From: Alphaproteobacteria bacterium
GTDB lineage: Bacteria > Pseudomonadota > Alphaproteobacteria > Sphingomonadales > Sphingomonadaceae
Reading direction: 5' to 3'
DNA: 5,013 bases
NCBI GenBank assembly: GCA_005882415.1
Contig: VBAE01000009.1
Span: forward strand, 1-5,013
How positions within the stretch are numbered: position 1 is the stretch's first letter; every line of letters starts with the position of its first letter. Under the pieces are notes generated by a model. It worked only from the letters and a program-made list of their open reading frames with translations, had not been told where the DNA came from and ran no database searches. The position numbers and the translations under genes were made by a program. This document shows, in pieces, positions 1-5,013 of the stretch.

Positions 1-231
1 CCGCCCGTCGCAAGTGTCGCGGAATCGTTGGCGTGCGAGGACATGGGCCGCTCGAGTGTCTCGCGCCGGATGCTTTTGGGTTCCACCTCGAACCAGCCGG
101 TATCCGGGGACATTGCCACCCGCTTCGTTACCTCATTCCCGGCAGAAAACGAAGGCGCCTTTCGCCGCGCCGCCGCCCATTCCCGGCGTGTCTCCGGTCC
201 GGCATCGCAGCGAGAATGGCTGAGAGAATGA
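1..231 (+). CDS. Possible C-terminal end of an upstream gene (partial, unidentified)
   Basis: Frame 1 is open from the left edge of the window to a TGA at 229-231, giving about 76 residues whose true start lies outside. The TGA overlaps the ATG at 228-230 as ATGA, a common arrangement for translationally coupled genes in an operon. That overlap is the main reason to list it. Third codon positions in this frame are somewhat richer in G/C than in the lyase frame over the same stretch (about 71% against 61% by my count), which gives weak extra support. The residues (containing RRMLLG, TRFVTSFPAENEGAF and a basic Arg-rich end) match no family I can name. All three forward frames are open here because of the high GC, so this could be non-coding. 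If the lyase cluster reading is right, an acyltransferase, glycosyltransferase or oxidoreductase would be the usual upstream neighbour, but nothing visible supports a choice. Confidence 0.35.
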   Translation, partial: PPVASVAESLACEDMGRSSVSRRMLLGSTSNQPVSGDIATRFVTSFPAENEGAFRRAAAHSRRVSGPASQREWLRE

Positions 232-1844
232 CTCGATTCGTTCGCATATCCGCCCTATACGTTTGCGCGATGACGGCCCGTACAAGCGAAGCGGCTGCGG
301 CCAGTCGGCCAGCCGCGGCACGGATCGTCTTCGGCTCCGACGCCATAGGCGTCGACGAGGTCGTCTCGATTGCGTTCGGCCTCGCCGAGCCGGTCATCAG
401 CGATGACCCCGCCTTCGTCGCCCGGCTCGAAGCCGGACGCACGGTCCTCGAACGATGCCTCTCGGCCGGCGAGCCAGTTTACGGAGTTTCGACCGGCGTC
501 GGCGCGTCGGTGGAGAACGACGTTCCGGAGCACCTGCAGGGCGAGCTCGCGCGCAACCTGTTCCGTTTCCACGGCTGCGGCACCGGCCGCATCCTCGACA
601 GCGCGGAAGCTGCCGCTGTCGTGGCGGCCAGGCTCGCGTCACTCGCGCGCGGCTACTCCGCGGTCCGGCCGGTCGTGCTCGAGCATCTTGCGAGGCTTGT
701 CCAGAAGAGCGTGCTGCCGTGCATTCCCGAAGAGGGCTCGGTCGGCGCGAGCGGTGACCTCACGCCGCTCTCCTACGTAGCGGCCCTCCTCGCAGGCGAA
801 GGTCAGGCGAGCGTCGACGGGCGAACGGTACCGGCTCGCGAGGCGCTTGCGGCGGCAGGACTCGCGCCGCTCGTGCTCGCGCCCAAGGAAAGCCTTGCGC
901 TGATGAACGGCACGAGCGTGATGTCGGGCATCGCAAGCCTCGTCGTCGTGCGCGCCGAGCGGCTCGCGAAGCTTGCCGCGGCGATCACCGCGATGACGAG
1001 CGCGGCAACGCTCGGCAATCCCGAACATTTCGACGACCTCGTCCTCGGGCTCAAGCCTCATGCCGGCACCGTCGAAGTCGGAAGCTGGATCCGCGCCTTT
1101 CTCGACGGCAGCGCACCCGCCGAGCCGCTTCGCCTGCAGGACCGCTATTCGGTTCGCTGCGCGCCGCACGTGCTCGGCGTGCTGGTCGATGCGTGCGCGC
1201 TTGCGCGCCGCGTGCTCGATATCGAAATCTCCGGCGTCAACGACAATCCGATCATCGATCCCGAGTCCGGCCGAGTGCTGCACGGAGGGAATTTCTACGG
1301 CGGCCACCTCGTGTTTGCGCTCGATGCGCTCAAGGGAGCGATCGCGTCATCGGCCGATCTTCTCGATCGCCAGCTCGTGCTGCTCTGCCTGCCGGAAACG
1401 AATGGCGGGCTTCCGGCCAACCTCGTCTCCTCGCCGCGCGTCTCGCATCACGGGTTCAAGGCCATGCAGATCACCGCTTCCGCGCTTGCGGCCGAAGCGG
1501 CGAAAACCAGCCTGCCTGCCGCGGTGTTCAGCCGCAGCACCGAGTCGCACAACCAGGACAAGGTCAGCATGGGTACGCTCGCGTCGCGCGAAGCGCGCCG
1601 CGTCGTCGAGCTCGGCGAGACTGTCGCAGTCATCGCGCTGCTCGCCGCATGTCAGGCCGTGGACCTGCGTGTGCGAAGCGGCGGCTCGGTGGCCAGACCG
1701 CTGGCGGCGCTGCACGACGCAGTCCGCCGGTGCGTGCCGCCGCTCGATCACGATCGTGCGCAGGACGCCGACATCGCCGCGCTGCTCGATCTGCTGCGGC
1801 GCGACGAGCTTCCGATTCATCCGGAATCGCCGGACGCGGCGTAG
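228..1844 (+). CDS. MIO-dependent aromatic amino acid ammonia-lyase (HAL/TAL/PAL family)
   Basis: This cytoplasmic enzyme should remove ammonia from an aromatic L-amino acid to give the arylacrylate (coumarate, cinnamate or urocanate). Numbering is from ATG 228 (538 aa). The Ala174-Ser175-Gly176 triad within GSVGASGDLTPL forms the MIO electrophile. Other family landmarks are YGVSTG (catalytic Tyr85), LMNGTS (Asn227), QDRYSVRC (Tyr307, Arg310), VNDNPI, GGNFYGG, ETNGGLPANLV and SHNQDKVSMG. Several of these keep a constant offset of 32 from my memory of Pseudomonas putida HAL numbering (Tyr53, His83, Ala142, Asn195). The selectivity pair is Phe114-His115. A Gln (Gln443) sits where HAL has its characteristic Glu414, which argues for a TAL/PAL-like activity rather than histidine degradation, and no other hut genes are visible. 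ATG 228 was chosen for the ATGA overlap with the upstream frame. ATG 270 (524 aa) lies closer to the usual length of about 510, and ATG 216 is also possible. None has a clear Shine-Dalgarno. The family call is secure; the substrate is inferred. Confidence 0.95.
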   Translation: MTRFVRISALYVCAMTARTSEAAAASRPAAARIVFGSDAIGVDEVVSIAFGLAEPVISDDPAFVARLEAGRTVLERCLSAGEPVYGVSTGVGASVENDVPEHLQGELARNLFRFHGCGTGRILDSAEAAAVVAARLASLARGYSAVRPVVLEHLARLVQKSVLPCIPEEGSVGASGDLTPLSYVAALLAGEGQASVDGRTVPAREALAAAGLAPLVLAPKESLALMNGTSVMSGIASLVVVRAERLAKLAAAITAMTSAATLGNPEHFDDLVLGLKPHAGTVEVGSWIRAFLDGSAPAEPLRLQDRYSVRCAPHVLGVLVDACALARRVLDIEISGVNDNPIIDPESGRVLHGGNFYGGHLVFALDALKGAIASSADLLDRQLVLLCLPETNGGLPANLVSSPRVSHHGFKAMQITASALAAEAAKTSLPAAVFSRSTESHNQDKVSMGTLASREARRVVELGETVAVIALLAACQAVDLRVRSGGSVARPLAALHDAVRRCVPPLDHDRAQDADIAALLDLLRRDELPIHPESPDAA

Positions 1845-1845
1845 C

Positions 1846-1952
1846 AAAAATAAAAGGGGCAGGTCCATTAAAAAGAAGCGAGACATATCGTGCTTGCGAG
1901 AAAGCACCGCGATTTCCCACGGCTTTTAAAAATGGACCTGTCCCCTTTTTTT
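1846..1952. repeat. MITE/REP-like inverted repeat element between lyase and thioesterase
   Basis: Two imperfect inverted arms, 1846-1875 and 1923-1952, flank a 47-base spacer. The left arm reads A-rich, GGGGCAGGTCCA, then TTAAAAAG. The right arm, read on the minus strand, is A7, GGGGACAGGTCCA, then TTTTTAAAAG. The arms differ by a one-base indel and by changes in the A/T runs. The spacer has its own small hairpin (TGCTT at 1891-1895 pairing with AAGCA at 1902-1906). The base composition is sharply lower in GC than the surrounding genes. From general knowledge, A-run/GGGGACAGGTCC/T-run motifs recur between genes in many environmental bacterial genomes and look like non-autonomous or REP-type elements. 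I cannot confirm copy number from one window. The element starts two bases after the lyase stop codon and ends five bases before the thioesterase ATG. No target-site duplication is clear. Confidence 0.75.
1856..1952 (+). terminator. Possible terminator or attenuator formed by the inverted repeat
   Basis: Read on the plus strand, GGGGCAGGTCCA (1856-1867) can pair with TGGACCTGTCCCC (1933-1945) with one bulged base, and the stem is followed at once by seven T residues (1946-1952). That has the form of a Rho-independent terminator, although the 65-base loop is much longer than usual. The A-run before the left arm would give a similar structure on the minus strand. If it works, it would reduce read-through from the lyase into the thioesterase and LolA genes. 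This reading is structural inference; the element may simply be a mobile repeat with no regulatory role. Confidence 0.3.
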
Positions 1953-1957
1953 CTGCA

Positions 1958-2368
1958 ATGACGACGAAGCTGCGCGAGGTCGCGATCGAGCTCGAAGTGC
2001 CGTTTCACGACATCGACGGGCTCGGCATCGTCTGGCACGGGCACTACTACAAGTATCTCGAGATCGCGCGCACGCGGCTGCTGAGAAGCGTCGGCCTCGA
2101 CGCAGGCGACATCATCGGCCCTCGCTTCCGCTTCGTGGTCGTCGAGAGTCACTGCCGCTATACGTCGGCGCTTCGCTACGGCGACTGCGTGCGTGTGTCG
2201 GCGTGGTTCGGCGATCTCCGCCATCGCATCCGCATCCTCTACGACGTGACCAATCTCGCGACCGGCCGCCGCGCCGCGCGCGGGCACACGATTCTTGCGA
2301 CCACCGACCTTGATGGCCGGCTGCTGCTCGAGACGCCGCCCGGAATCGTCGAGCGAATTGGTGGATAA
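1958..2368 (+). CDS. Hotdog-fold acyl-CoA thioesterase (4HBT / YbgC-like)
   Basis: A 136-residue protein of the single-hotdog 4-hydroxybenzoyl-CoA thioesterase family, expected to hydrolyse acyl-CoA or acyl-ACP thioesters in the cytoplasm. The N-terminal signature runs from Phe16 to Arg37: a D-x-D-x-x-G-I-V-W-H-G-H-Y-Y core followed by KYLEIART. Asp20 aligns with the catalytic Asp of 4HBT enzymes, and His27 sits where the YbgC-type His lies. The rest (RYTSALRYGDCVRVSAWF, then a strand ending GHTILATTD) matches the expected beta-sheet with the buried hotdog helix. Length is typical for the family (about 130-145). The ATG at 1958 is the only start giving a normal N-terminus. It lies five bases after the T-run of the inverted repeat and has no Shine-Dalgarno. 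The frame is open far upstream through the lyase gene, but that part is a shadow. The product is probably the thioesterase found in aryl polyene/flexirubin clusters, by context; its substrate is not determined. Confidence 0.9.
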   Translation: MTTKLREVAIELEVPFHDIDGLGIVWHGHYYKYLEIARTRLLRSVGLDAGDIIGPRFRFVVVESHCRYTSALRYGDCVRVSAWFGDLRHRIRILYDVTNLATGRRAARGHTILATTDLDGRLLLETPPGIVERIGG

Positions 2369-2369
2369 C

Positions 2370-3176
2370 GTGCGGCGCGAGAAGGCCGGCCGCCGATGGT
2401 CGAGTGCGTCGCCACGAAACCGATGCAGCGACCGATTCGCGCCCGGCTCGCGTAGCGGCGCGCTGCGTTCCGGTTGGTTCCTCGCGCTTCCCGCATCGAT
2501 CCTTGCCGCGACATGCGCCATCGCCGCCGACCCCGCGCCGGTGCACGATCTTTCGTCCATGCTTGCGGCGATGCGCTCTTCGCCCGGTGTCGTCGCAGAA
2601 TTCACCGAATCGAAGGAGCTCGCGCTGCTTTCGTCGCCGCTGGAATCGGCCGGAACGATCTACTTCATCCCGCCGCACCGGTTCGTGCGCGTCGTCACGA
2701 GCCCCGCGCGCTCACGCCTCGTCGTCGACGGCGACAAGGTTCGCATGGAAGACTCCTCCGGCAACAAGGCGCTCGACCTGTCGGCGAGCCCGATCGCGCG
2801 CCAGATCGTCGACAGCTTCGTCGTGCTGTTCAACGGCGACGAGGCGCGCCTGCGCGAGCTTTACCGCGCCGAGTACAGTGAAGACGCGAGCGCCGCCGGA
2901 GCGAATGCCGCCAGCGGTGCATGGCACCTTCGCCTTGCGCCGCGCTCGATGCCGCTCGACCGGATGATCTCGTACTTCGACATGTACGGGCACGGCGCGC
3001 ACGTCGATCGCATGGAAGCCGTCGAACCCGACGGCGACCGTACCGTCACAAAGTTCGGAAAGACCGACGTCGAGCATCGTTTCACCGAGCGCGAGCTCGC
3101 GGATCTGTTTGCCGAGCCGGCGGCGCAGCCCGCCATGGCCGGTATAAACCAGCCTACACGCGCTGTTTCACCTTGA
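2370..3176 (+). CDS. LolA-like outer-membrane lipoprotein carrier homologue, secreted
   Basis: About 268 residues from GTG 2370. After a basic N-terminal stretch, a hydrophobic segment at residues 36-52 (WFLALPASILAATCAIA) ends in an A-I-A site before ADPAP. This is a Sec signal peptide with likely cleavage after residue 52, so the protein is periplasmic. The mature part has the LolA-type layout: an amphipathic helix (SSMLAAMRSSPGVVAEFTESK), then antiparallel strands with SPLESAGTIYFIPPHRFVRV and SRLVVDGDKVRM, then a GD-containing helix, a GAWHLRLAPRS strand and a final DGDRTVTKFG strand. LolA relatives of this kind accompany MMPL exporters in aryl polyene, flexirubin and xanthomonadin loci, where they are thought to carry the lipid-linked pigment or a lipoprotein across the periplasm. 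The gene begins one base after the thioesterase stop (GTG 2361, overlapping that stop, is the alternative), so the two are probably co-translated. The n-region of about 35 residues is unusually long. The last 23 bases overlap the convergent exporter gene. Confidence 0.82.
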   Translation: MRREKAGRRWSSASPRNRCSDRFAPGSRSGALRSGWFLALPASILAATCAIAADPAPVHDLSSMLAAMRSSPGVVAEFTESKELALLSSPLESAGTIYFIPPHRFVRVVTSPARSRLVVDGDKVRMEDSSGNKALDLSASPIARQIVDSFVVLFNGDEARLRELYRAEYSEDASAAGANAASGAWHLRLAPRSMPLDRMISYFDMYGHGAHVDRMEAVEPDGDRTVTKFGKTDVEHRFTERELADLFAEPAAQPAMAGINQPTRAVSP

Positions 3177-4446
3177 GCAGCAGCAGCGAGATCGGCGCGA
3201 GCACGAGCGAGAGCGCAACCCCGGCGCCGGTCGTGATGCCGATCGCGCGCAGCGGCGGCTGGCTCGAGATCGCGAGCGTCCCGAACGAAAGAATCGTCGT
3301 CAGGCAGCAGAGCAGGCACGAGACGAGTGTCGCGCCGACTTCTTCCTCGTCCTCGCGCGCGCAGTCGACAATGAAGATGCCGTAGTCGACGCCCATGCCC
3401 ATGACCATGAGCAGGCTGACCGCGTGCAACAGGTTCGTCTGCACGCCCGCGAGCGCGAAGCCGGACAGCAGCACGACCGGTACGAGTAGCGCCGGAAGAA
3501 ACGCAGCGGTTGCGCTTCGCCAGTGGCAATAGCGTACGAGCAGCAGCGCACAGACGAGAAAGGTTCCCGCGACGACAAGCCGCAGCGTCTGGTTGCGGAA
3601 ATGCGCGAAGATCTCGTTGAGGAACGTGCGCTGCTCGAAGAACGTCACGTCGGGCAGATCATCCAGAGCAGCGCGCACCGCGTCGACGTCGCGCACACCG
3701 CGCAGATACGTGATTGCTGCGACGCGGTCGCCGAGATTGAGCACGAGCGAGCTCGCAATCGGACCGAGCGCCGAGGCGCGAAGCGTTGCAAGGTCGAGCG
3801 GCGGCGGCGGGCTCGCGAGCGCGTCGAAGAACGGCGCGAACGTGCCCGGCCGGAAGCCTTCGCGCGTGAACGCAGCATCGAGCCTCTGCGGAAGATCGGC
3901 GCTCGCTCGCAGCACGTCGAGATTGCGGCGCTGCAGCGCCGCGGGCCACAGCAGCGCATGCAGCGATCGCATCCCGTCGAGCTTTCCGGCGCCGATGAGC
4001 TCCGTGAGCCGCGCGTGCACCTGCTCGTTGTGCTCGAGCATCGCCGCATCGTCGTCGCCCGCCGCAATCACGAAGCGGCCCGGATCGAAGTTGGAAACGC
4101 GCTCGCGCACGCGATTGTCCTCGGCCTGCAGCACAGGGTCGGGCGAGGAGATCCGCGAGAGGTCGTCGTTCCACTCGAGCTTCGGCAGGGCGAAGGCGGC
4201 GACGACAAGGATCGCAACCGGCGCGACCGCGAGCACTTTGCGCTTCGATCGCATCGCGACGAGCCACGGTCCGAGCACGTTCGCGAGACCTGCGGACACC
4301 GGCTGGATGCGACTCCGGCGCGGCAGAAGATCCGGCAGAAGAAACAGCGACGCGACAAGCGCGCCGGCGACGCCGAGCACGGCGAACCAGCCGAGCTCGC
4401 GGAAACCGCGGAACGAGGTCCACGCAAGCCCGGCAAAGCTCGCCAT
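3154..4446 (-). CDS. C-terminal part of the MMPL exporter (TM5 onward)
   Basis: This frame carries 430 residues if started at ATG 4446, although that Met is almost certainly internal to the original protein (TTMASFAG). Visible parts: the end of TM5 and TM6 (residues 17-41, ending FLLPDLLPRR); TM7 (about 70-90) running into LEWNDDLSRI, the usual MMPL entry to the second periplasmic domain (about 91-285); TM8 (286-305); TM9 (311-334); TM10 (338-362) with GMGVDYGIFIVD, the conserved Asp-Tyr motif linked to proton coupling in this superfamily; an acidic cytoplasmic patch REDEEE; TM11 (370-392); and TM12 (400-425), ending KVKQRV. The second half of a 12-TM exporter is therefore complete. No Shine-Dalgarno precedes ATG 4446, and independent translation is unlikely. 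The 3' end overlaps the LolA-like gene by 23 bases. Confidence 0.8.
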   Translation of the reverse strand: MASFAGLAWTSFRGFRELGWFAVLGVAGALVASLFLLPDLLPRRSRIQPVSAGLANVLGPWLVAMRSKRKVLAVAPVAILVVAAFALPKLEWNDDLSRISSPDPVLQAEDNRVRERVSNFDPGRFVIAAGDDDAAMLEHNEQVHARLTELIGAGKLDGMRSLHALLWPAALQRRNLDVLRASADLPQRLDAAFTREGFRPGTFAPFFDALASPPPPLDLATLRASALGPIASSLVLNLGDRVAAITYLRGVRDVDAVRAALDDLPDVTFFEQRTFLNEIFAHFRNQTLRLVVAGTFLVCALLLVRYCHWRSATAAFLPALLVPVVLLSGFALAGVQTNLLHAVSLLMVMGMGVDYGIFIVDCAREDEEEVGATLVSCLLCCLTTILSFGTLAISSQPPLRAIGITTGAGVALSLVLAPISLLLLKVKQRV

Positions 4447-5013
4447 GGTCGGTCGATCGTGACGCCGATCAGCGATGCGCCGAACGCGATCGTCATGCCG
4501 TCGAGGCGTCCGAAGAACAGCAGCCCCGCCACGAGCGCGAACAGCAGACCCGCGATGCCGGGAACGGTCACGATCGCGAGCGAGAGGAACGAACGGAAGA
4601 ACAGCAGCGAGAGCGCAGCGACGCCGATGCCGGACAGCGTCGAGATGAGCGAAGCGTCGCCGCGGATCTTGTTCTCGGCATCGATCGAGAAGCGGTTGGC
4701 TCCGCTCTCCTCGAGCACGAGGTCCGGCCCGAGCAGCGAACGCTGCTCGTCGAATTTCGCACGGATGGCGTCGACGAGCGGCTTTTGCGCGAACGAATCG
4801 AACGCGGAATGGCGCGTGGCAAGGAAGAGCACCGCGTACCGGCCGTCCGGTGTGGTGAAGACGCCGTCCTGCATCGCGAGCGGCGGCTGCTCGGACCGCA
4901 GCCGATCGCTGATTGCGGCGAATCCGCCGAGCGGATCGGCCGGAAGTACGCGCTTGAGAAGCGAAGCCACGGGCGACGTGAGCGAGGAGCGCACGCTCTG
5001 CGCCTGTTTTGAC
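4068..5013 (-). CDS. N-terminal fragment of the MMPL exporter (partial, then out of frame)
   Basis: The frame is open from the window edge (SKQAQS precedes a GTG codon at 4994, which is therefore probably internal). Numbering from that GTG, residues 1-110 are the end of the first periplasmic porter domain, including TPDGRYAVLFLATRHSAFDS. Residues 115-134 (STLSGIGVAALSLLFFRSF) fit TM2, 137-161 fit TM3, and 165-181 begin TM4 with FGASLIGVTID, which carries the Asp typical of the MMPL TM4 position. After Asp181 the frame runs on for 127 Arg/Pro/Ser-rich residues (CDRSAKCSRSRRLRSL and similar) that are a shadow of the true exporter frame, and stops at 4068. The product as written would be a truncated protein without the second half and should not transport. 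In-frame coding evidence ends at base 4452. Confidence 0.7.
   Translation of the reverse strand, partial: SKQAQSVRSSLTSPVASLLKRVLPADPLGGFAAISDRLRSEQPPLAMQDGVFTTPDGRYAVLFLATRHSAFDSFAQKPLVDAIRAKFDEQRSLLGPDLVLEESGANRFSIDAENKIRGDASLISTLSGIGVAALSLLFFRSFLSLAIVTVPGIAGLLFALVAGLLFFGRLDGMTIAFGASLIGVTIDRPWRALPGLRGPRSAVSASSAGSPCSASPARLSRRCFFCRIFCRAGVASSRCPQVSRTCSDRGSSRCDRSAKCSRSRRLRSLSSPPSPCRSSSGTTTSRGSPRPTLCCRPRTIACASAFPTSIRAAS
4447..4455 (-). other. Deletion/frameshift junction in the exporter
   Basis: On the minus strand the sequence reads GTCACGATCGAC followed directly by CGACCATGGCGAGC. The first part ends the GVTID of TM4. The second part is (A)CG-ACC-ATG-GCG, i.e. T-T-M-A before SFAGLAWTSF, but one frame over. 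CGAC occurs twice in tandem at the join. The loss must be 1 modulo 3 bases to explain the frame change, and the spacing in the second membrane repeat predicts about 85 bases. Confidence 0.65.

Larger units (their letters stand above)
3154..5013 (-). pseudogene. MMPL/RND-family exporter, disrupted by internal deletion and frameshift; 5' end outside window
   Basis: This is an inner-membrane exporter of the MMPL/RND type, probably the pigment-lipid exporter of an aryl polyene-like locus. Two minus-strand frames together cover one such protein: 4452 to the window edge gives the first periplasmic domain and TM2 to part of TM4, and 4446 down to the TAG at 3154-3156 gives the rest of the first membrane repeat and the whole second repeat. 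The join near 4447-4452 changes frame and lacks the sequence between GVTID and (T)TMASFAGLAW. In the second repeat the matching points, GVD at residues 352-354 and TTILSFG from 383, are 28 residues apart, so roughly 28 codons plus one base (85 nt, perhaps more) are absent. The coding frame is otherwise intact on both sides, which suggests a recent event or an assembly error. The orientation is opposite to the three plus-strand genes. The start codon and TM1 lie beyond 5013. Confidence 0.75.

Noticed and set aside
33..227. In-frame N-terminal extension of the lyase from GTG 33
   Set aside because: It would add 65 Arg/Pro-rich residues with no counterpart in the HAL family and would overlap the frame-1 open frame. 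The G/C bias at third positions is weaker here.
240..265. Possible -10 box (TATACG) before ATG 270
   Set aside because: There is no convincing -35 at proper spacing, and the stretch can be coding if the lyase starts at 228.
1193..1957. Long in-frame upstream extension of the thioesterase frame
   Set aside because: It runs through the lyase gene in another frame and through the inverted repeat, giving an Arg-rich composition with no domain. The hotdog domain begins shortly after ATG 1958.
2396..2456. Alternative LolA start at ATG 2396 or ATG 2423 in another frame (MQRPIRARLA), needing a frameshift
   Set aside because: It looks like a short basic signal-peptide start but ends at a TAG before the hydrophobic segment. 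The GTG start in the correct frame needs no sequence error, so this is only a remote possibility.
2508..2518. Lipobox in the LolA-like signal peptide (Cys49)
   Set aside because: The residues before the Cys (A-A-T-C) do not fit the L-x-[AGS]-C pattern, and a good A-I-A signal peptidase I site follows.
1868..2605. Minus-strand 245-residue open frame opposite the thioesterase and LolA genes
   Set aside because: It crosses the inverted repeat and two genes with recognisable domains. Its own translation is Arg-rich and featureless, typical of shadows in high-GC DNA.
3593..4462. Plus-strand 289-residue open frame opposite the exporter
   Set aside because: Ser/Arg/Ala-rich composition with no recognisable domain. 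The minus strand over the same bases encodes clear MMPL membrane segments and motifs.
4440..4470. Programmed ribosomal frameshift in the exporter
   Set aside because: No slippery heptamer is visible, and shifting frame would not restore the roughly 28 residues missing between TM4 and TM5.

Overview
The window is high-GC bacterial DNA, about two thirds G+C by eye, with strongly G/C-ending codons in the genes. The gene content points to a Gram-negative host: a LolA-like periplasmic lipoprotein-carrier homologue and an MMPL/RND-type exporter. The sequence alone does not fix a phylum. A high-GC proteobacterium, myxobacterium or similar environmental lineage would fit.

Layout from left to right. 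Bases 1-231 hold an open frame that enters from outside the window. Its TGA stop overlaps a possible ATG start of the next gene (ATGA at 228-231), so it may be the tail of an upstream gene. Bases 228-1844 (+) encode an MIO-dependent aromatic amino acid ammonia-lyase of the HAL/TAL/PAL superfamily. Bases 1845-1957 are a short gap almost entirely filled by a MITE/REP-like inverted repeat, with arms built on GGGG(A)CAGGTCCA and flanked by A/T runs. Bases 1958-2368 (+) encode a hotdog-fold acyl-CoA thioesterase of the 4-hydroxybenzoyl-CoA thioesterase type. Bases 2370-3176 (+) encode a secreted LolA-like protein that begins right at the thioesterase stop. From 3154 to the right edge, on the minus strand, lies an MMPL-family exporter that is convergent with and overlaps the LolA gene. 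Its 5' end is outside the window. The exporter reading frame is broken near 4450, where about 28 or more codons plus one base appear to be missing in the middle of the first membrane repeat.

Ammonia-lyase, 4HBT-like thioesterase, LolA-like protein and MMPL exporter together are the accessory set of aryl polyene, flexirubin and xanthomonadin pigment clusters. In such clusters the lyase can make the aryl starter (coumarate or cinnamate), the thioesterase releases or edits acyl thioesters, and the LolA/MMPL pair is thought to move the pigment lipid to the outer membrane. The polyketide-type enzymes (ketosynthases, dehydratases, ACPs, acyltransferase) are not in this window, so the cluster assignment is an inference from gene neighbourhood and should lie in the flanking DNA.

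The most notable points are the unusual Phe-His substrate-selectivity pair in the lyase, the mobile-looking repeat inserted directly before the thioesterase start, the inverted orientation of the exporter, and its internal deletion/frameshift.
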